From: an unicellular cyanobacterium SU2
Lineage (GTDB): Bacteria > Cyanobacteriota > Cyanobacteriia > Cyanobacteriales > Microcystaceae
Direction: 5' to 3'
DNA length: 64,000 bases
NCBI GenBank assembly: GCA_002110465.1
Contig: NEED01000073.1
Location: 186,001-250,000 of the forward strand
Positions within the stretch are counted from its first letter, which is position 1. Each line of letters starts with the position of its first letter. Shown here piece after piece: positions 28,353 through 35,548 of this stretch. The notes under the pieces are model-generated. The model saw only the letters and a list, made by a program, of their open reading frames with translations, was not told where the DNA came from and searched no databases. Position numbers and translations under genes: made by a program.

Positions 28353-28790
28353 GGTTGGGAAAACGTCACTTAATAAGGGCGATGAAGGTTGTTGTCTCTG
28401 AAAAATGAATAAAAATTTAGAATCAAAGGATAAATCTCCTAACTTTTTCCTGGCAACAAGTTATTTCTCTGTAGTTTTCTCAGAACTCTCTACTTTTACA
28501 TCCCCTGATTTTGTCCACGTGTTCAAATCTAAATTAGTTGCCAAAACTGGAGATTCAAATTCTATTGAGACTAGACTAACTAGCCCGACAAATCTGAAAG
28601 ATTGAACCCAATTTTTTGATTGGGTATTAAACAACTTTTTCATGACCAATAGTATCTTTAAGTGCTAAGTTCTATGAAATTCCCTTAACACTACCAGTAA
28701 ATTTTGATTGATTTTTGAAGATGAAAGATTTTCTTAAAATTGCATATTATGAAGATAACCTAAAAAATTTTAAATGGCAAGATTGATAAC
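28148..28790 (-). repeat. Duplicated block, copy A (5' end of giant gene + deleted PEP-CTERM gene)
   Basis: Bases 28148-28450 match 31628-31930 at a fixed offset of 3,480 with about four mismatches in the 280 bases I compared. The match covers the first about 68 codons of the giant gene and its leader. Homology resumes across the PEP-CTERM gene remnant and its upstream region, here to about 28790 and in copy B to about 32860, with more divergence upstream. Confidence 0.9.
28461..28649 (-). pseudogene. PEP-CTERM protein gene with 582-bp in-frame internal deletion
   Basis: 62-codon remnant of the gene that is intact at 31941-32711. It keeps the signal-peptide region (MVMKKLFNTQSKNWVQS), NLDLNTW and SGDVKVESS. 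It then jumps to the last residues TEK and the stop, losing 194 codons that include the whole PEP-CTERM anchor. The deletion is in frame, so a short secreted peptide could still be made, but it lacks the domain that defines the family. It lies 109 bases upstream of the giant gene, the same relative place as the intact copy has to its stub. Confidence 0.85.
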
Positions 28791-29004
28791 TTTATTCTCT
28801 AAAAGTCCTATTGATAGCAACTGCCAGGTTGATTAGGACATCCTAAACTATTGTTTCAGGGGAACACTTCAACCATACTCAGTACCAGCAGAGAATATGG
28901 AAGGAACAGCAAAATGTCCTAATCGTTCCATCAAAGATAATAATCCTGTGGATTCTACGAATAATTGCAAAATAATAAGGCGTGAGCTTGAGGATCATGT
29001 CTCA

Positions 29005-29051
29005 TGTTGGGTTGAGTACCGATCCCAACCTACGAAGGCGATGCGATCGCG
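29005..29051 (+). repeat. GTTGGGTT...CCAACCTACGAAGGCG repeat, copy 1
   Basis: TGTTGGGTTGAGTACC, then CCCAACCTACGAAGGCGATGCGATCGC. It is a short palindromic element (GTTGGG/CCCAAC) of a type widely dispersed in cyanobacterial genomes. Two more copies lie within 1 kb. Confidence 0.65.
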
Positions 29052-29413
29052 GCGAAGCGGATCACTCTATCGGGTATTGTTCAAAAAAACATATTGTTTA
29101 AACATAAACATTGCTATTTAATTGAGTCAAATAATCTTGGACTGACTCAGAAGAAAGGGGCTGAGTTAATAAAGGGTTTGCTAAATCAAACAGAATTTTA
29201 TCTAGAATATCTTTATCACTTAAAATTAGCTACCTGTTTTGAGTTTAAGGAAATTGTCATAAAATCATTATAAAATCTTTCCTGATCTGAGGACACAATG
29301 GCATTTATAAAATTCGTCTTAAATCACGGGGTAATAAGAACACAAATAATAAAACGGTAGCTTGGGTTAAACCATAGTAAAACGCAATACATAACATGGA
29401 TAAAGATGGTTAA

Positions 29414-29457
29414 TGTTGGGTTTCTGTTGTCAACCAAATCTACGAAGGCGATCGCCC
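29414..29457 (+). repeat. GTTGGGTT...CAACC repeat, copy 2
   Basis: TGTTGGGTTTCTGTTG, then TCAACCAAATCTACGAAGGCGATCGCC. Same element as at 29005 and 29950, somewhat degenerate in the right arm. Confidence 0.65.
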
Positions 29458-29495
29458 TCAAAAAAAATCGCCCTTCAATTTCCAAACAATGATCG

Positions 29496-29675
29496 CTATT
29501 GGGCATTTAAGTTTTTTAGGATTTTTTGAGCTAAAAATTCTTTGATTTCTGTATGTCTTGGTACAGCTTCAGTAACTCCAGTTTGAGGATTAATCCAAAG
29601 AGAATGAGAAGATCCTTCTCGTTTAAGATAACATCCTGCTCTGCGTAACTTCTTTTTTAATTCTTTACGTTTCAT
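29496..29675 (-). CDS. hicA: HicA-family mRNA interferase toxin
   Basis: 59-residue protein: MKRKELKKKLRRAGCYLKR, then EGSSHSLWINPQTG, then VPRHTEIKEFLAQKILKNL. This is the HicA double-stranded-RNA-binding-like fold with the catalytic His in GSSHSLW. HicA toxins cut mRNA until neutralised by HicB. Its ATG overlaps the hicB stop by four bases (ATGA), so translation is coupled. The order here is antitoxin first, which is common in cyanobacteria. The reading frame is intact. Confidence 0.88.
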   Translation of the reverse strand: MKRKELKKKLRRAGCYLKREGSSHSLWINPQTGVTEAVPRHTEIKEFLAQKILKNLNAQ

Positions 29676-29890
29676 GGAATGGAAATTGTCTCCTCGATCG
29701 CTTCTTTTGATACTCCTCGACGAATATCTGCTAAACGATCTTCAAAAATTAGTTGAATAGCACCTTTTAAGCTTTCTTTTGCTTCTTCAATAGTTTCTCC
29801 TTGACCATTTGCACCGGGTACTTCAGGACAAATAGCCCAGTATCCTCCTTCTATTGCTGGTTCAATAATGGCGGTAAACTCTGCTTTCAT
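29672..29890 (-). CDS. hicB: HicB-family antitoxin
   Basis: 72 residues with the typical HicB partial RNase-H-like fold: FTAIIEPAIEGGYWAICPEVPGANGQGETIEEAKESLKGAIQ, split here as FTAIIEPA, GGYWAICPEVPG and GETIEEAKESLK. It ends shortly after this core and carries no C-terminal DNA-binding domain. It would neutralise HicA by direct binding but may not repress by itself. It is followed directly by hicA with a four-base overlap. Confidence 0.9.
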   Translation of the reverse strand: MKAEFTAIIEPAIEGGYWAICPEVPGANGQGETIEEAKESLKGAIQLIFEDRLADIRRGVSKEAIEETISIP

Positions 29891-29949
29891 GATAATTTCC
29901 TTTGATTATTTATTAATTATAGCTTTTAAAGTGTGAATCAAGGGGTTTA

Positions 29950-29994
29950 TGTTGGGTTTCGTCCCCTCAACCCAACCTACGAAGGCAATCGCCC
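29950..29994 (+). repeat. GTTGGGTT...AACCCAAC repeat, copy 3
   Basis: TGTTGGGTTTCGTCCCCTC, then AACCCAACCTACGAAGGCAATCGCC. The best palindrome of the three local copies (GTTGGGTT with AACCCAAC). It lies between hicB and the RelE-like pseudogene. Confidence 0.7.
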
Positions 29995-29995
29995 T

Positions 29996-30265
29996 TTATA
30001 GTTGAGATATTAATTTATCATATTCGGCATGAGAGCCAATCCAAAACCAAATTACTGTATTTTCCTGCTTTATACCAACAGCACGCCAATCTAAACTAAT
30101 TCTGACTGAATATATTGGTTTGACAGGATGTATCTGTTTAAATTTTAAACTAGGATCATAGGGATTTTTTTGCCAACGTTGATATATTCTGTTAGCTGTT
30201 TTTTGTACAGAAGAAGGTAGTTTATCGTATGCCTTTCAAAAACGATCTGTTATCTGAGATTCCAT
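29996..30265 (-). pseudogene. RelE-like toxin gene with a nonsense codon
   Basis: A 90-codon frame starting MESQITDRF is interrupted at codon 10 by TGA, then continues KAYDKLPSSVQKTANRIYQRW, NPYDPSLKFKQIH, YSVRISLDWRAVG and VIWFWIGSHAEYDKLI to a normal stop. The C-terminal WIGSHAEYDKL is typical of cyanobacterial RelE-like toxins. TGA in place of TGG (Trp) explains the break by one base. The gene starts four bases after its antitoxin partner ends, so the module was once complete. A sequencing error cannot be excluded. Confidence 0.82.
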
Positions 30266-30268
30266 TTT

Positions 30269-30478
30269 TCATGATGGGAAAGAACGAATCTTGCCTTGTT
30301 TATATTCTTGTAATGCTTCTTCAGCTAACATTTCTAATTGTGTTTTTGAATTAGTAAAACTTTTTTGCCATTTTTCTTCATAAGCTATTTCTTCTAATAT
30401 TAAACTGGCAATTTCATTTTGTTCTTGTTCAGGTAATTCTGAAACTTTAGCAAATGCTTGTTCTACTAATTTAGTCAT
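30269..30478 (-). CDS. Antitoxin of the RelE-like module
   Basis: 69 residues from ATG 30478: MTKLVEQAFAKVSELPEQEQ, then IASLILEEIAYEEKW, then AEEALQEYKQGKIRSFP. This pattern is frequent in cyanobacterial antitoxins paired with RelE-like toxins. The frame is open further upstream to 30562, but the 28 extra codons do not fit the family. It sits directly before the broken toxin, so it is now probably an orphan antitoxin. Confidence 0.8.
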   Translation of the reverse strand: MTKLVEQAFAKVSELPEQEQNEIASLILEEIAYEEKWQKSFTNSKTQLEMLAEEALQEYKQGKIRSFPS

Positions 30479-30512
30479 AGTTGATCTTTTTTTACATTGA
30501 ATAATAAGTTTA

Positions 30513-30623
30513 TTATAGCTCCTCAAAAGTGGGATAACGAAATATTGCGGCTGCTTCTTCAAAGCTGATTTGATGCTTTTTTTGATTTAGTTTTTTCTTA
30601 TCAATATCCCATTCAAATTCCAC
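30513..30623 (-). pseudogene. Truncated BrnT-like toxin
   Basis: A 36-residue stub from GTG 30623: EFEWDIDKKKLNQKKHQISFEEAAAIFRYPTFEEL then stop (quoted motifs: EFEWDIDK, KKHQISFEEAAAIF). This is the N-terminal third of a BrnT RNase toxin, normally about 90 residues. The remainder and the BrnA antitoxin are missing. It lies 34 bases upstream of the antitoxin of the RelE-like module. Confidence 0.72.
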
Positions 30624-30711
30624 TAAAATTACTACTTTTCATATTTTAACTACTTCACAAATATAGATCTATGATAGTAAATTTTAACGTTATCCACCGA
30701 AATATTAGGGT

Positions 30712-30825
30712 ATAGATGCTTCAAAGGATTGGCAATATTCGAGTTTTCATCGTTATGTAAAAGATGGTGTTTATAATGAGTTTTGGGGGGCTTCGCAAAA
30801 GATTATTTTTGATGATAACGTGTAG
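30712..30825 (+). pseudogene. C-terminal remnant of a REP-associated (IS200-like) tyrosine transposase
   Basis: 37 codons read IDASKDWQYSSFHRYVKDG, then VYNEFWGAS, to a stop. The motif WxYSSFHRYVxxGxYxxxWG is the conserved C-terminal tail of RAYT / Y1 transposases. The catalytic HUH and Tyr parts are absent. The fragment runs straight into the IS701-like remnant in another frame, marking a junction near 30800-30825. Confidence 0.72.
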
Positions 30826-31612
30826 TCTTTATGGAGAAAGTTCGAGTAATTTTTTATCAGTAATCGAAGAATTAAAAATAGAATATGCAGTCGCAATTCG
30901 TTCTAACCATGAAGTATGGCTGCCAAAAGAGCAAAAAGCGCACCGCCTGCGCCGAGGTGTCCTCGGCGTAAAGACGGAGCAAGCAGTCAGAGCCAACAAA
31001 TGGCGAGAATTTGAGCATCAAAGAAGTGACGGAAAAACTGAAAAAAGATACATTAGAGAAATCATATATGGAAAAAGAAGAGCCATTCAATATTGGGAAA
31101 TTACAACTGATAAAGAAACTACACCAGAAAAATCAACGTGGTTTGTTATGACGAAGATATCTAACATAAAATATAAAGATGTGGGGAATATTTATAAAAT
31201 AAGAGCTTGGGTAGAGTATGGATTTAAGCAAATTAAAAGTGAATTAGGATGGGCAGACTTTCGAGTGACCTATTATGCTCATATTGAGAAATGGTGGCAA
31301 TTAGTAATGTCTGCTTATTTAATGGTTTCTCTTCATAGTGAAGTATTCAATCCATCAGTTAAACCTGTACCAGAACAGTTCCAAAAACATGATTTGTGGA
31401 ATCAGAAACAGAGCTGGAAAAATCTGCTTAATAATCTTCGTTTAATCCTTCAACCTTATGTTAGCTTTAATCTGATTAGTCGATGGCTAAAAGTTTTCCC
31501 AATTCCTCAACTTTCTTTAGGTTTTCCAAGGCTTATTGCTCTAATAAATCAGTTCGACTGTCTTTATTATCTTATCAATCTTTGGGATGACTTTTGTTAT
31601 TCTTCTGCCTAG
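30824..31612 (+). mobile_element. IS701-like DDE transposase, 5'-truncated
   Basis: The C-terminal about 260 residues of a transposase: YGESSSNFLSVIEELKI, YAVAIRSNHEVWLP, KRYIREIIYGKRRAIQYWEIT, then WVEYGFKQIKSELGWADFRV with the final catalytic Glu region and WWQLVMSAYLMVSLHSE. Complete IS701-family enzymes are over 400 residues, so the N-terminal half with the first catalytic Asp is lost. The frame can be extended to ATG 30764 but that part overlaps the RAYT remnant. It is non-functional as it stands. No terminal inverted repeats were identified. Its 3' end abuts the duplicated stub of the giant gene. Confidence 0.8.
30935..30982 (+). repeat. 48-bp in-frame palindromic insertion inside the transposase remnant
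   Basis: The insert is bounded by a 6-bp direct repeat GAGCAA (30929-30934 and 30977-30982). It contains a perfect hairpin, CGCCGAGG-TGT-CCTCGGCG (30950-30968), and is far more GC-rich than its surroundings. It adds 16 codons (HRLRRGVLGVKTEQ region) between conserved KEQ and VRANKWREF without breaking the frame. It looks like a small mobile palindrome similar in logic to protein-inserted palindromic elements of Rickettsia. Confidence 0.65.
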
Positions 31613-31627
31613 AGTGACAGAAGAGAG

Positions 31628-31832
31628 TTATTCTCTCGTTTGCTTCTGTGCCTTCTAGAATATCTCTCCCTACCGTTCCTAGAATTTCGAGGAATTCTCT
31701 CTCTTCTAGGCTACTTAAGGCAGATACTCCTGAAAAATCATTTTCTCCCTCTAGTGTGTTTTGTGAAGTGAGAGAGTTGTCAGGAAGTCCGATAGGATTA
31801 GTGTTTTCTTGGGGAAAGGTCGAATTTAGCAT
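31628..31832 (-). pseudogene. 5' stub of a second copy of the giant gene
   Basis: The first 68 codons are the same as the giant gene (MLNSTFPQENTNPIGLPDNS, VSALSSLEEREF), with only a few substitutions. At 31628 the match stops at the junction with the IS-remnant DNA and the frame ends soon after, at about 31575. The leader and the PEP-CTERM gene upstream are in the same order as in copy A. It is therefore a duplicate truncated by transposon insertion or deletion. Confidence 0.9.
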
Positions 31833-31940
31833 GGTTGGGAAAACGTCACTTAATAAGGGCGATGAAGGTTGTTGTCTCTGAAAAATGAATAAAAATTTAG
31901 AATCAAAGGATAAATCTCCTAACTTTTTCCTGACGAAAAG

Positions 31941-32711
31941 TTATTTCTCAGTTTTTTTGGCGATACTTTTTTTGAATCCGGTTCCCAAGGCGATCGCTGT
32001 TCCAACTCCCAGTATTGTCAAAGGTTCTGGTATTGGTTCTAGGCGAACATTTTCTACTGACAAAGCTGAGGTAATAGAAAAATCATCCACGTCAATTACA
32101 CCCAAAGCAATGGAATAGGTTCCTCCTACTGCAAAGAGATAGTCAAAGGTTTCGATTTCTGTTTGACGATCAAACATCGGTGATGAATTAATAGCGTGTT
32201 GATAGTCAGCCAACTTTTCTATTTCTCCATTGACTAATAAAAAAGCATAGTCATTCAATGGATGCAGTTCTTCTGCTAGAAGAGTTGATGTTTCATTAGT
32301 AAAAAATTGCCAGTCAAAGATTAAGCGATCGCCGGCATTAACGGTTAAATTAGTTTTGATGGCTGACCCTTCATAAGCAGATCCTTCGATATCTAATAAG
32401 GAAGCTTCTATGTTAAGAAAGTCTTCTAACCCTCCAAAACCAACCATTGAGGCTGGTTCTCCTGAAAAGTTAAAATCGCCGTTATTAGCCCCTAACTCCT
32501 GATCATCTGCAACTAAACCATCAGTTGACAGAGTAGCTTGATCAGAACTCTCTACTTTTACATCCCCTGATTGTTCCCAGGTGTTCAAATCTAAATTAGC
32601 TGCGAAAACTGGGAATTCAAATCCTATTGAGACTAGACTAACTAGCCCGACAAAGCTGACAGATTGAACCCAATTTTTTGATTGGGTATTAAACAACTTT
32701 TTCATGACCAA
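31941..32711 (-). CDS. PEP-CTERM sorting domain protein
   Basis: 256-residue exported protein. It has an N-terminal signal peptide (hydrophobic FVGLVSLVSIGF, cleavage near VFAANLDLNTW), a beta-rich body, and a C-terminal sorting signal PIPEPLTILGVGTAIALGTG followed by the basic tail FKKSIAKK. PEP-CTERM proteins are anchored or released by an exosortase, which is not encoded here. It lies 108 bases upstream of the giant-gene stub on the same strand, suggesting that the ancestral unit was PEP-CTERM gene then giant gene. Confidence 0.88.
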   Translation of the reverse strand: MVMKKLFNTQSKNWVQSVSFVGLVSLVSIGFEFPVFAANLDLNTWEQSGDVKVESSDQATLSTDGLVADDQELGANNGDFNFSGEPASMVGFGGLEDFLNIEASLLDIEGSAYEGSAIKTNLTVNAGDRLIFDWQFFTNETSTLLAEELHPLNDYAFLLVNGEIEKLADYQHAINSSPMFDRQTEIETFDYLFAVGGTYSIALGVIDVDDFSITSALSVENVRLEPIPEPLTILGVGTAIALGTGFKKSIAKKTEK

Positions 32712-33074
32712 TAATATCTTTAAGTGCTAAGTGCTATGGAATTCCCTTAACACTACCAGTAGATTTTGATTAATTCTTGAAAATAATAGATTATTTTTAA
32801 AATCGAAGATTATAAAGATAACCTAAAAAATTTTAAATGGCAAGATTGACAGTAAAACCAAAACCAAGAGTTTACTTAATCGTTCAGAATCGACGAAATG
32901 AGTAGATTGTAGATTAATCTGATTCATGGGGTTTCACGAGAAGTGGTGGTGAAATGTCTACGAAACCTATCCCTATCTCTGTTTGAATCCCTATTTTCTT
33001 TTTTGTTTCTCCCGTCCTCAGAAAAGACATTGTTAAAATCACAGATAAGAACTAAATTCTAATAAATCATTACT
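32712..33074. other. Intergenic region between divergent genes
   Basis: The left 150 bases belong to the duplicated block and would hold the promoter of the PEP-CTERM gene. The right part should hold the promoter of the VKOR gene. I see no gene or clear hairpin in it. Confidence 0.5.
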
Positions 33075-34052
33075 ATGAGTCGCCGACGTTCTATTCCTTG
33101 GATTTATCGCTGGTCTCGTCCGATTATTGGGGCGATCGCCGTTGCTGGGGCAATATTAACCGCCTATTTAACCATTACTAAATTGATGGGGGGAGAGGTA
33201 GCCTGTGGGGTTGAAGCTGCTAAAACTGGGGCTACTGGTTGCAAAAGTGTCCTAGATAGCCCCTATGCTACGGTTTTTGGCTTACCTTTGAGTTTATTTG
33301 GTTTTCTCGCCTATACTGGTATGGGAACCCTGTCTTTAGGACCGTTATTTGTTAAAGCTGAAAACAATAAACGCCTCAGAAAACAACTTGAAGACTGGAC
33401 TTGGTTACTTCTGTTAGCGGGAGGAACTGCCATGGCTGTCTTTAGTGGCTATTTAATGTATATTTTAGCGACAGAATTGCAAACCCTTTGTTATTACTGT
33501 ATTGGTTCAGCGATATTTTCTTTGAGTTTAATGGGATTAACCATTTTTGGACGGGAGTGGGAAGAAGTTGGCCAGACTTTCTTTATTCCTATCGTAGTAG
33601 CTATGATTACTCTGGTGGGAACTCTAGGGGTGTATGCTAATGTTAATGGACCTACTGCTGATGGTCGCGTCCCTATTCCAGTGCCGAATACTCAACCTCA
33701 GGCACCCAATGGTTGGAATGTTACCACCACATCAGGGGATGCAGAAATTGCCTTAGCCCAACATCTCACTGCCATTGGGGCAAAAAATTATGGCGCGTTT
33801 TGGTGTCCCCACTGTTTTGAACAGAAGCAATTATTGGGCAAAGAAGCCTTTAAAGAAATTGATTACATCGAATGCGACCCTAATGGTAAAAATCCTAACC
33901 CACAGGCTTGCGTTGCTGCAGGAATTCAATCCTATCCTACTTGGGAAATTAAAGGACAAGTATTGCGGGGAACCCAACTCCCTAGAAAATTAGCTGAAGT
34001 CTCTGGATATGAGGGACCAACGGATTTTAAATATACGATGCCTGGTCGTTGA
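33075..34052 (+). CDS. VKOR-thioredoxin fusion, thiol-disulfide oxidoreductase
   Basis: Bacterial/plastid-type vitamin K epoxide reductase homologue fused to a thioredoxin-like domain, 325 residues. The VKOR part (residues about 15-190, at least four membrane helices) has loop cysteines Cys44 and Cys56 and the quinone-reducing Cys139-Tyr-Tyr-Cys142. The C-terminal domain has the active site WC244PHC247 plus a second pair, Cys267 and Cys279. Such proteins make disulfides in the lumen or periplasm and pass electrons to quinone; in chloroplasts the homologue LTO1 is needed for photosystem II assembly. Confidence 0.93.
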   Translation: MSRRRSIPWIYRWSRPIIGAIAVAGAILTAYLTITKLMGGEVACGVEAAKTGATGCKSVLDSPYATVFGLPLSLFGFLAYTGMGTLSLGPLFVKAENNKRLRKQLEDWTWLLLLAGGTAMAVFSGYLMYILATELQTLCYYCIGSAIFSLSLMGLTIFGREWEEVGQTFFIPIVVAMITLVGTLGVYANVNGPTADGRVPIPVPNTQPQAPNGWNVTTTSGDAEIALAQHLTAIGAKNYGAFWCPHCFEQKQLLGKEAFKEIDYIECDPNGKNPNPQACVAAGIQSYPTWEIKGQVLRGTQLPRKLAEVSGYEGPTDFKYTMPGR

Positions 34053-34120
34053 TTTCTCAAGAATAACCATTGAATTAGGGGCTTAATTCATACAATTAAG
34101 CTCCTATTTTGGTTCATGGA

Positions 34121-35380
34121 CTAGCTTATTTTCAGTACGACCAGTAAACCATGGCCGCAACCCCATCCTTGTTGCATTTCATATTCTAAGGTTCTGAGGG
34201 CATACCCTAACTGGGGTTCAATAATATTTGCACGAGGATCACCATACCACATCCAACCCACATCAGCGATGACTCGATCCATGGTCATTAAAGCAAATTG
34301 CAAGGGTTTGGGAAACTCATCCCATCCTTTAAGTTCAGGGAGAGAAAAATTATGAGATAGACGATGCTGAGTAAACTCAATCAGAATATTCCAACAGTTA
34401 ATCAGTTCATTGAGAAAAGGAGTAATAAACTCATGCTCTGGAAAAATACTCGTATCTAACATCAATTCTTCTAAATTAGTCCGCAAATAATCTTCGTGGA
34501 GACAATTAATAAAGCGGCGAGTTTGCTTAAGTTGGGGATTAAAAGCCTTGGTATCGGTATGCCGACCTACTAAAACCGAGCGATCAACGAGTCTTACTAC
34601 TTCGAGGTTAACCCCTGTATTAGCCGTAATTTCCTGAGCTAATTCTCTGACTTCCGCCCCCGTCCAAAAACGAATGGGAAACGATTCAATATCTATGGTT
34701 TGACGAACAGGTTCGGAATAAAGATAGCCCATATTGTATTGGCGAACTTTTTCCTCTTCCGACTGAGCATACCAAAAGTCAGGCCATTCAATCGAATATC
34801 GTCCAATTAAGTCCATCACCACTAAACTACCCTGTTTACCATGATGACAAATATCTTGTAATAAATTAACTAAATCTTTTCGGGCTAAATGAGATAATGA
34901 GCCATAGGATGAGAAATATAAATCAAAAGGAGCCTCAGTGGTTTTTATCTCACTGAGTCCTTCACTCAAGTCAGCTTGTTTAAATTGGACGTGAGGTTGA
35001 TCAGCAAACAAAGCTTGCCCCTTTTCTACCATTGCTTGGCTAATATCTAACCCTAAGAAAAGAGAGAGGTCATCGCTAGGTAACACTCGCTTATGTTGCA
35101 GTCCTAAATCTAGATCGCGGCGGTCAATTTTGGTCAGGATATCATAACCTTGACCAGCACCACACCCCAGGTCAACAATTCTGACACCTTGATTGTTATT
35201 ACGTTGCTTGTCTACTAACTCCCCTAAAAAAGGACGTAGTACAATTCGGGTTAGTTGATCTTCCCAATAGGTGCGAACGTTATCATATTTGCCAAATAGA
35301 TTACCAACATACAGATCATATTTTCCCTCTTGGACAGCTTGTGTATAGGTTTTGAATCCATTTAATTTAGCTGGTTTCAT
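34121..35380 (-). CDS. SAM-dependent methyltransferase
   Basis: About 419 residues from ATG 35380 (MKPAKLNGFKTY). Motif I is IVDLGCGAGQGYD and the acidic motif is FLGLDISQAMVEKGQ, followed by VQFKQADLSEG and DLYFSSYGSLSHL. This is a class I Rossmann methyltransferase. The C-terminal about 150 residues (ending GWGCGHGLLVVLKIS) are a separate region I do not recognise. An upstream TTG at 35416 would add 12 residues but has poorer support. The substrate is unknown. It is convergent with the VKOR gene. Confidence 0.82.
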   Translation of the reverse strand: MKPAKLNGFKTYTQAVQEGKYDLYVGNLFGKYDNVRTYWEDQLTRIVLRPFLGELVDKQRNNNQGVRIVDLGCGAGQGYDILTKIDRRDLDLGLQHKRVLPSDDLSLFLGLDISQAMVEKGQALFADQPHVQFKQADLSEGLSEIKTTEAPFDLYFSSYGSLSHLARKDLVNLLQDICHHGKQGSLVVMDLIGRYSIEWPDFWYAQSEEEKVRQYNMGYLYSEPVRQTIDIESFPIRFWTGAEVRELAQEITANTGVNLEVVRLVDRSVLVGRHTDTKAFNPQLKQTRRFINCLHEDYLRTNLEELMLDTSIFPEHEFITPFLNELINCWNILIEFTQHRLSHNFSLPELKGWDEFPKPLQFALMTMDRVIADVGWMWYGDPRANIIEPQLGYALRTLEYEMQQGWGCGHGLLVVLKIS

Positions 35381-35548
35381 TGACTTTTCCCAATAAACAG
35401 TGATTGTCCCCCTCAAGGGTTATAAATGGCCTGAGAGTTCTTAATTCTCTAGTAGCTTACTCTTATCTAACACCTTTGTCATTGTATTTGTACATTTAAA
35501 GATGGGCAAATTGTTGTGAAAAAATGATAATTAGGGGATTTTTTATCA

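Larger units (their letters stand above)
28791..29495. other. Decayed intergenic region without intact genes
   Basis: No convincing complete gene. It holds two copies of a GTTGGGTT repeat and two possible coding remnants. On the minus strand at about 29098-29229, 43 codons end DILDKILFDLANPLLTQPL..., of unrecognised origin. On the plus strand near 29294-29365, GHNGIYKIRLKSRG resembles the middle of a RelE/HigB-type toxin. Both are short and uncertain. Confidence 0.5.
31628..32860 (-). repeat. Duplicated block, copy B (giant-gene stub + intact PEP-CTERM gene)
   Basis: Direct-repeat partner of 28148-28790 at offset 3,480 in its first 303 bases. It contains the full 771-bp PEP-CTERM gene, of which copy A retains 189 bp. 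Upstream similarity (AGTGCTAAG, CCCTTAACACTACCAG, ACCTAAAAAATTTTAAATGG) continues to about 32860. Confidence 0.9.

Noticed and set aside
28897-29121. 74-codon plus-strand open frame
   Set aside because: It spans a dispersed repeat and HIP1-rich DNA, has no recognisable protein pattern and no ribosome site.
29294-29365. Separate gene call for a RelE/HigB-like fragment
   Set aside because: Only about 20 codons resemble the toxin (GHNGIYKIRLKSRG); too short for a confident pseudogene, so it is mentioned within the intergenic entry.
30479-30562. Longer start for the antitoxin of the RelE-like module
   Set aside because: The 28 extra codons overlap the brnT stub and are unlike antitoxins; ATG 30478 gives the typical MTKL start.
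35381-35416. TTG start for the methyltransferase
   Set aside because: It adds 12 residues without support; ATG 35380 begins the plausible protein.
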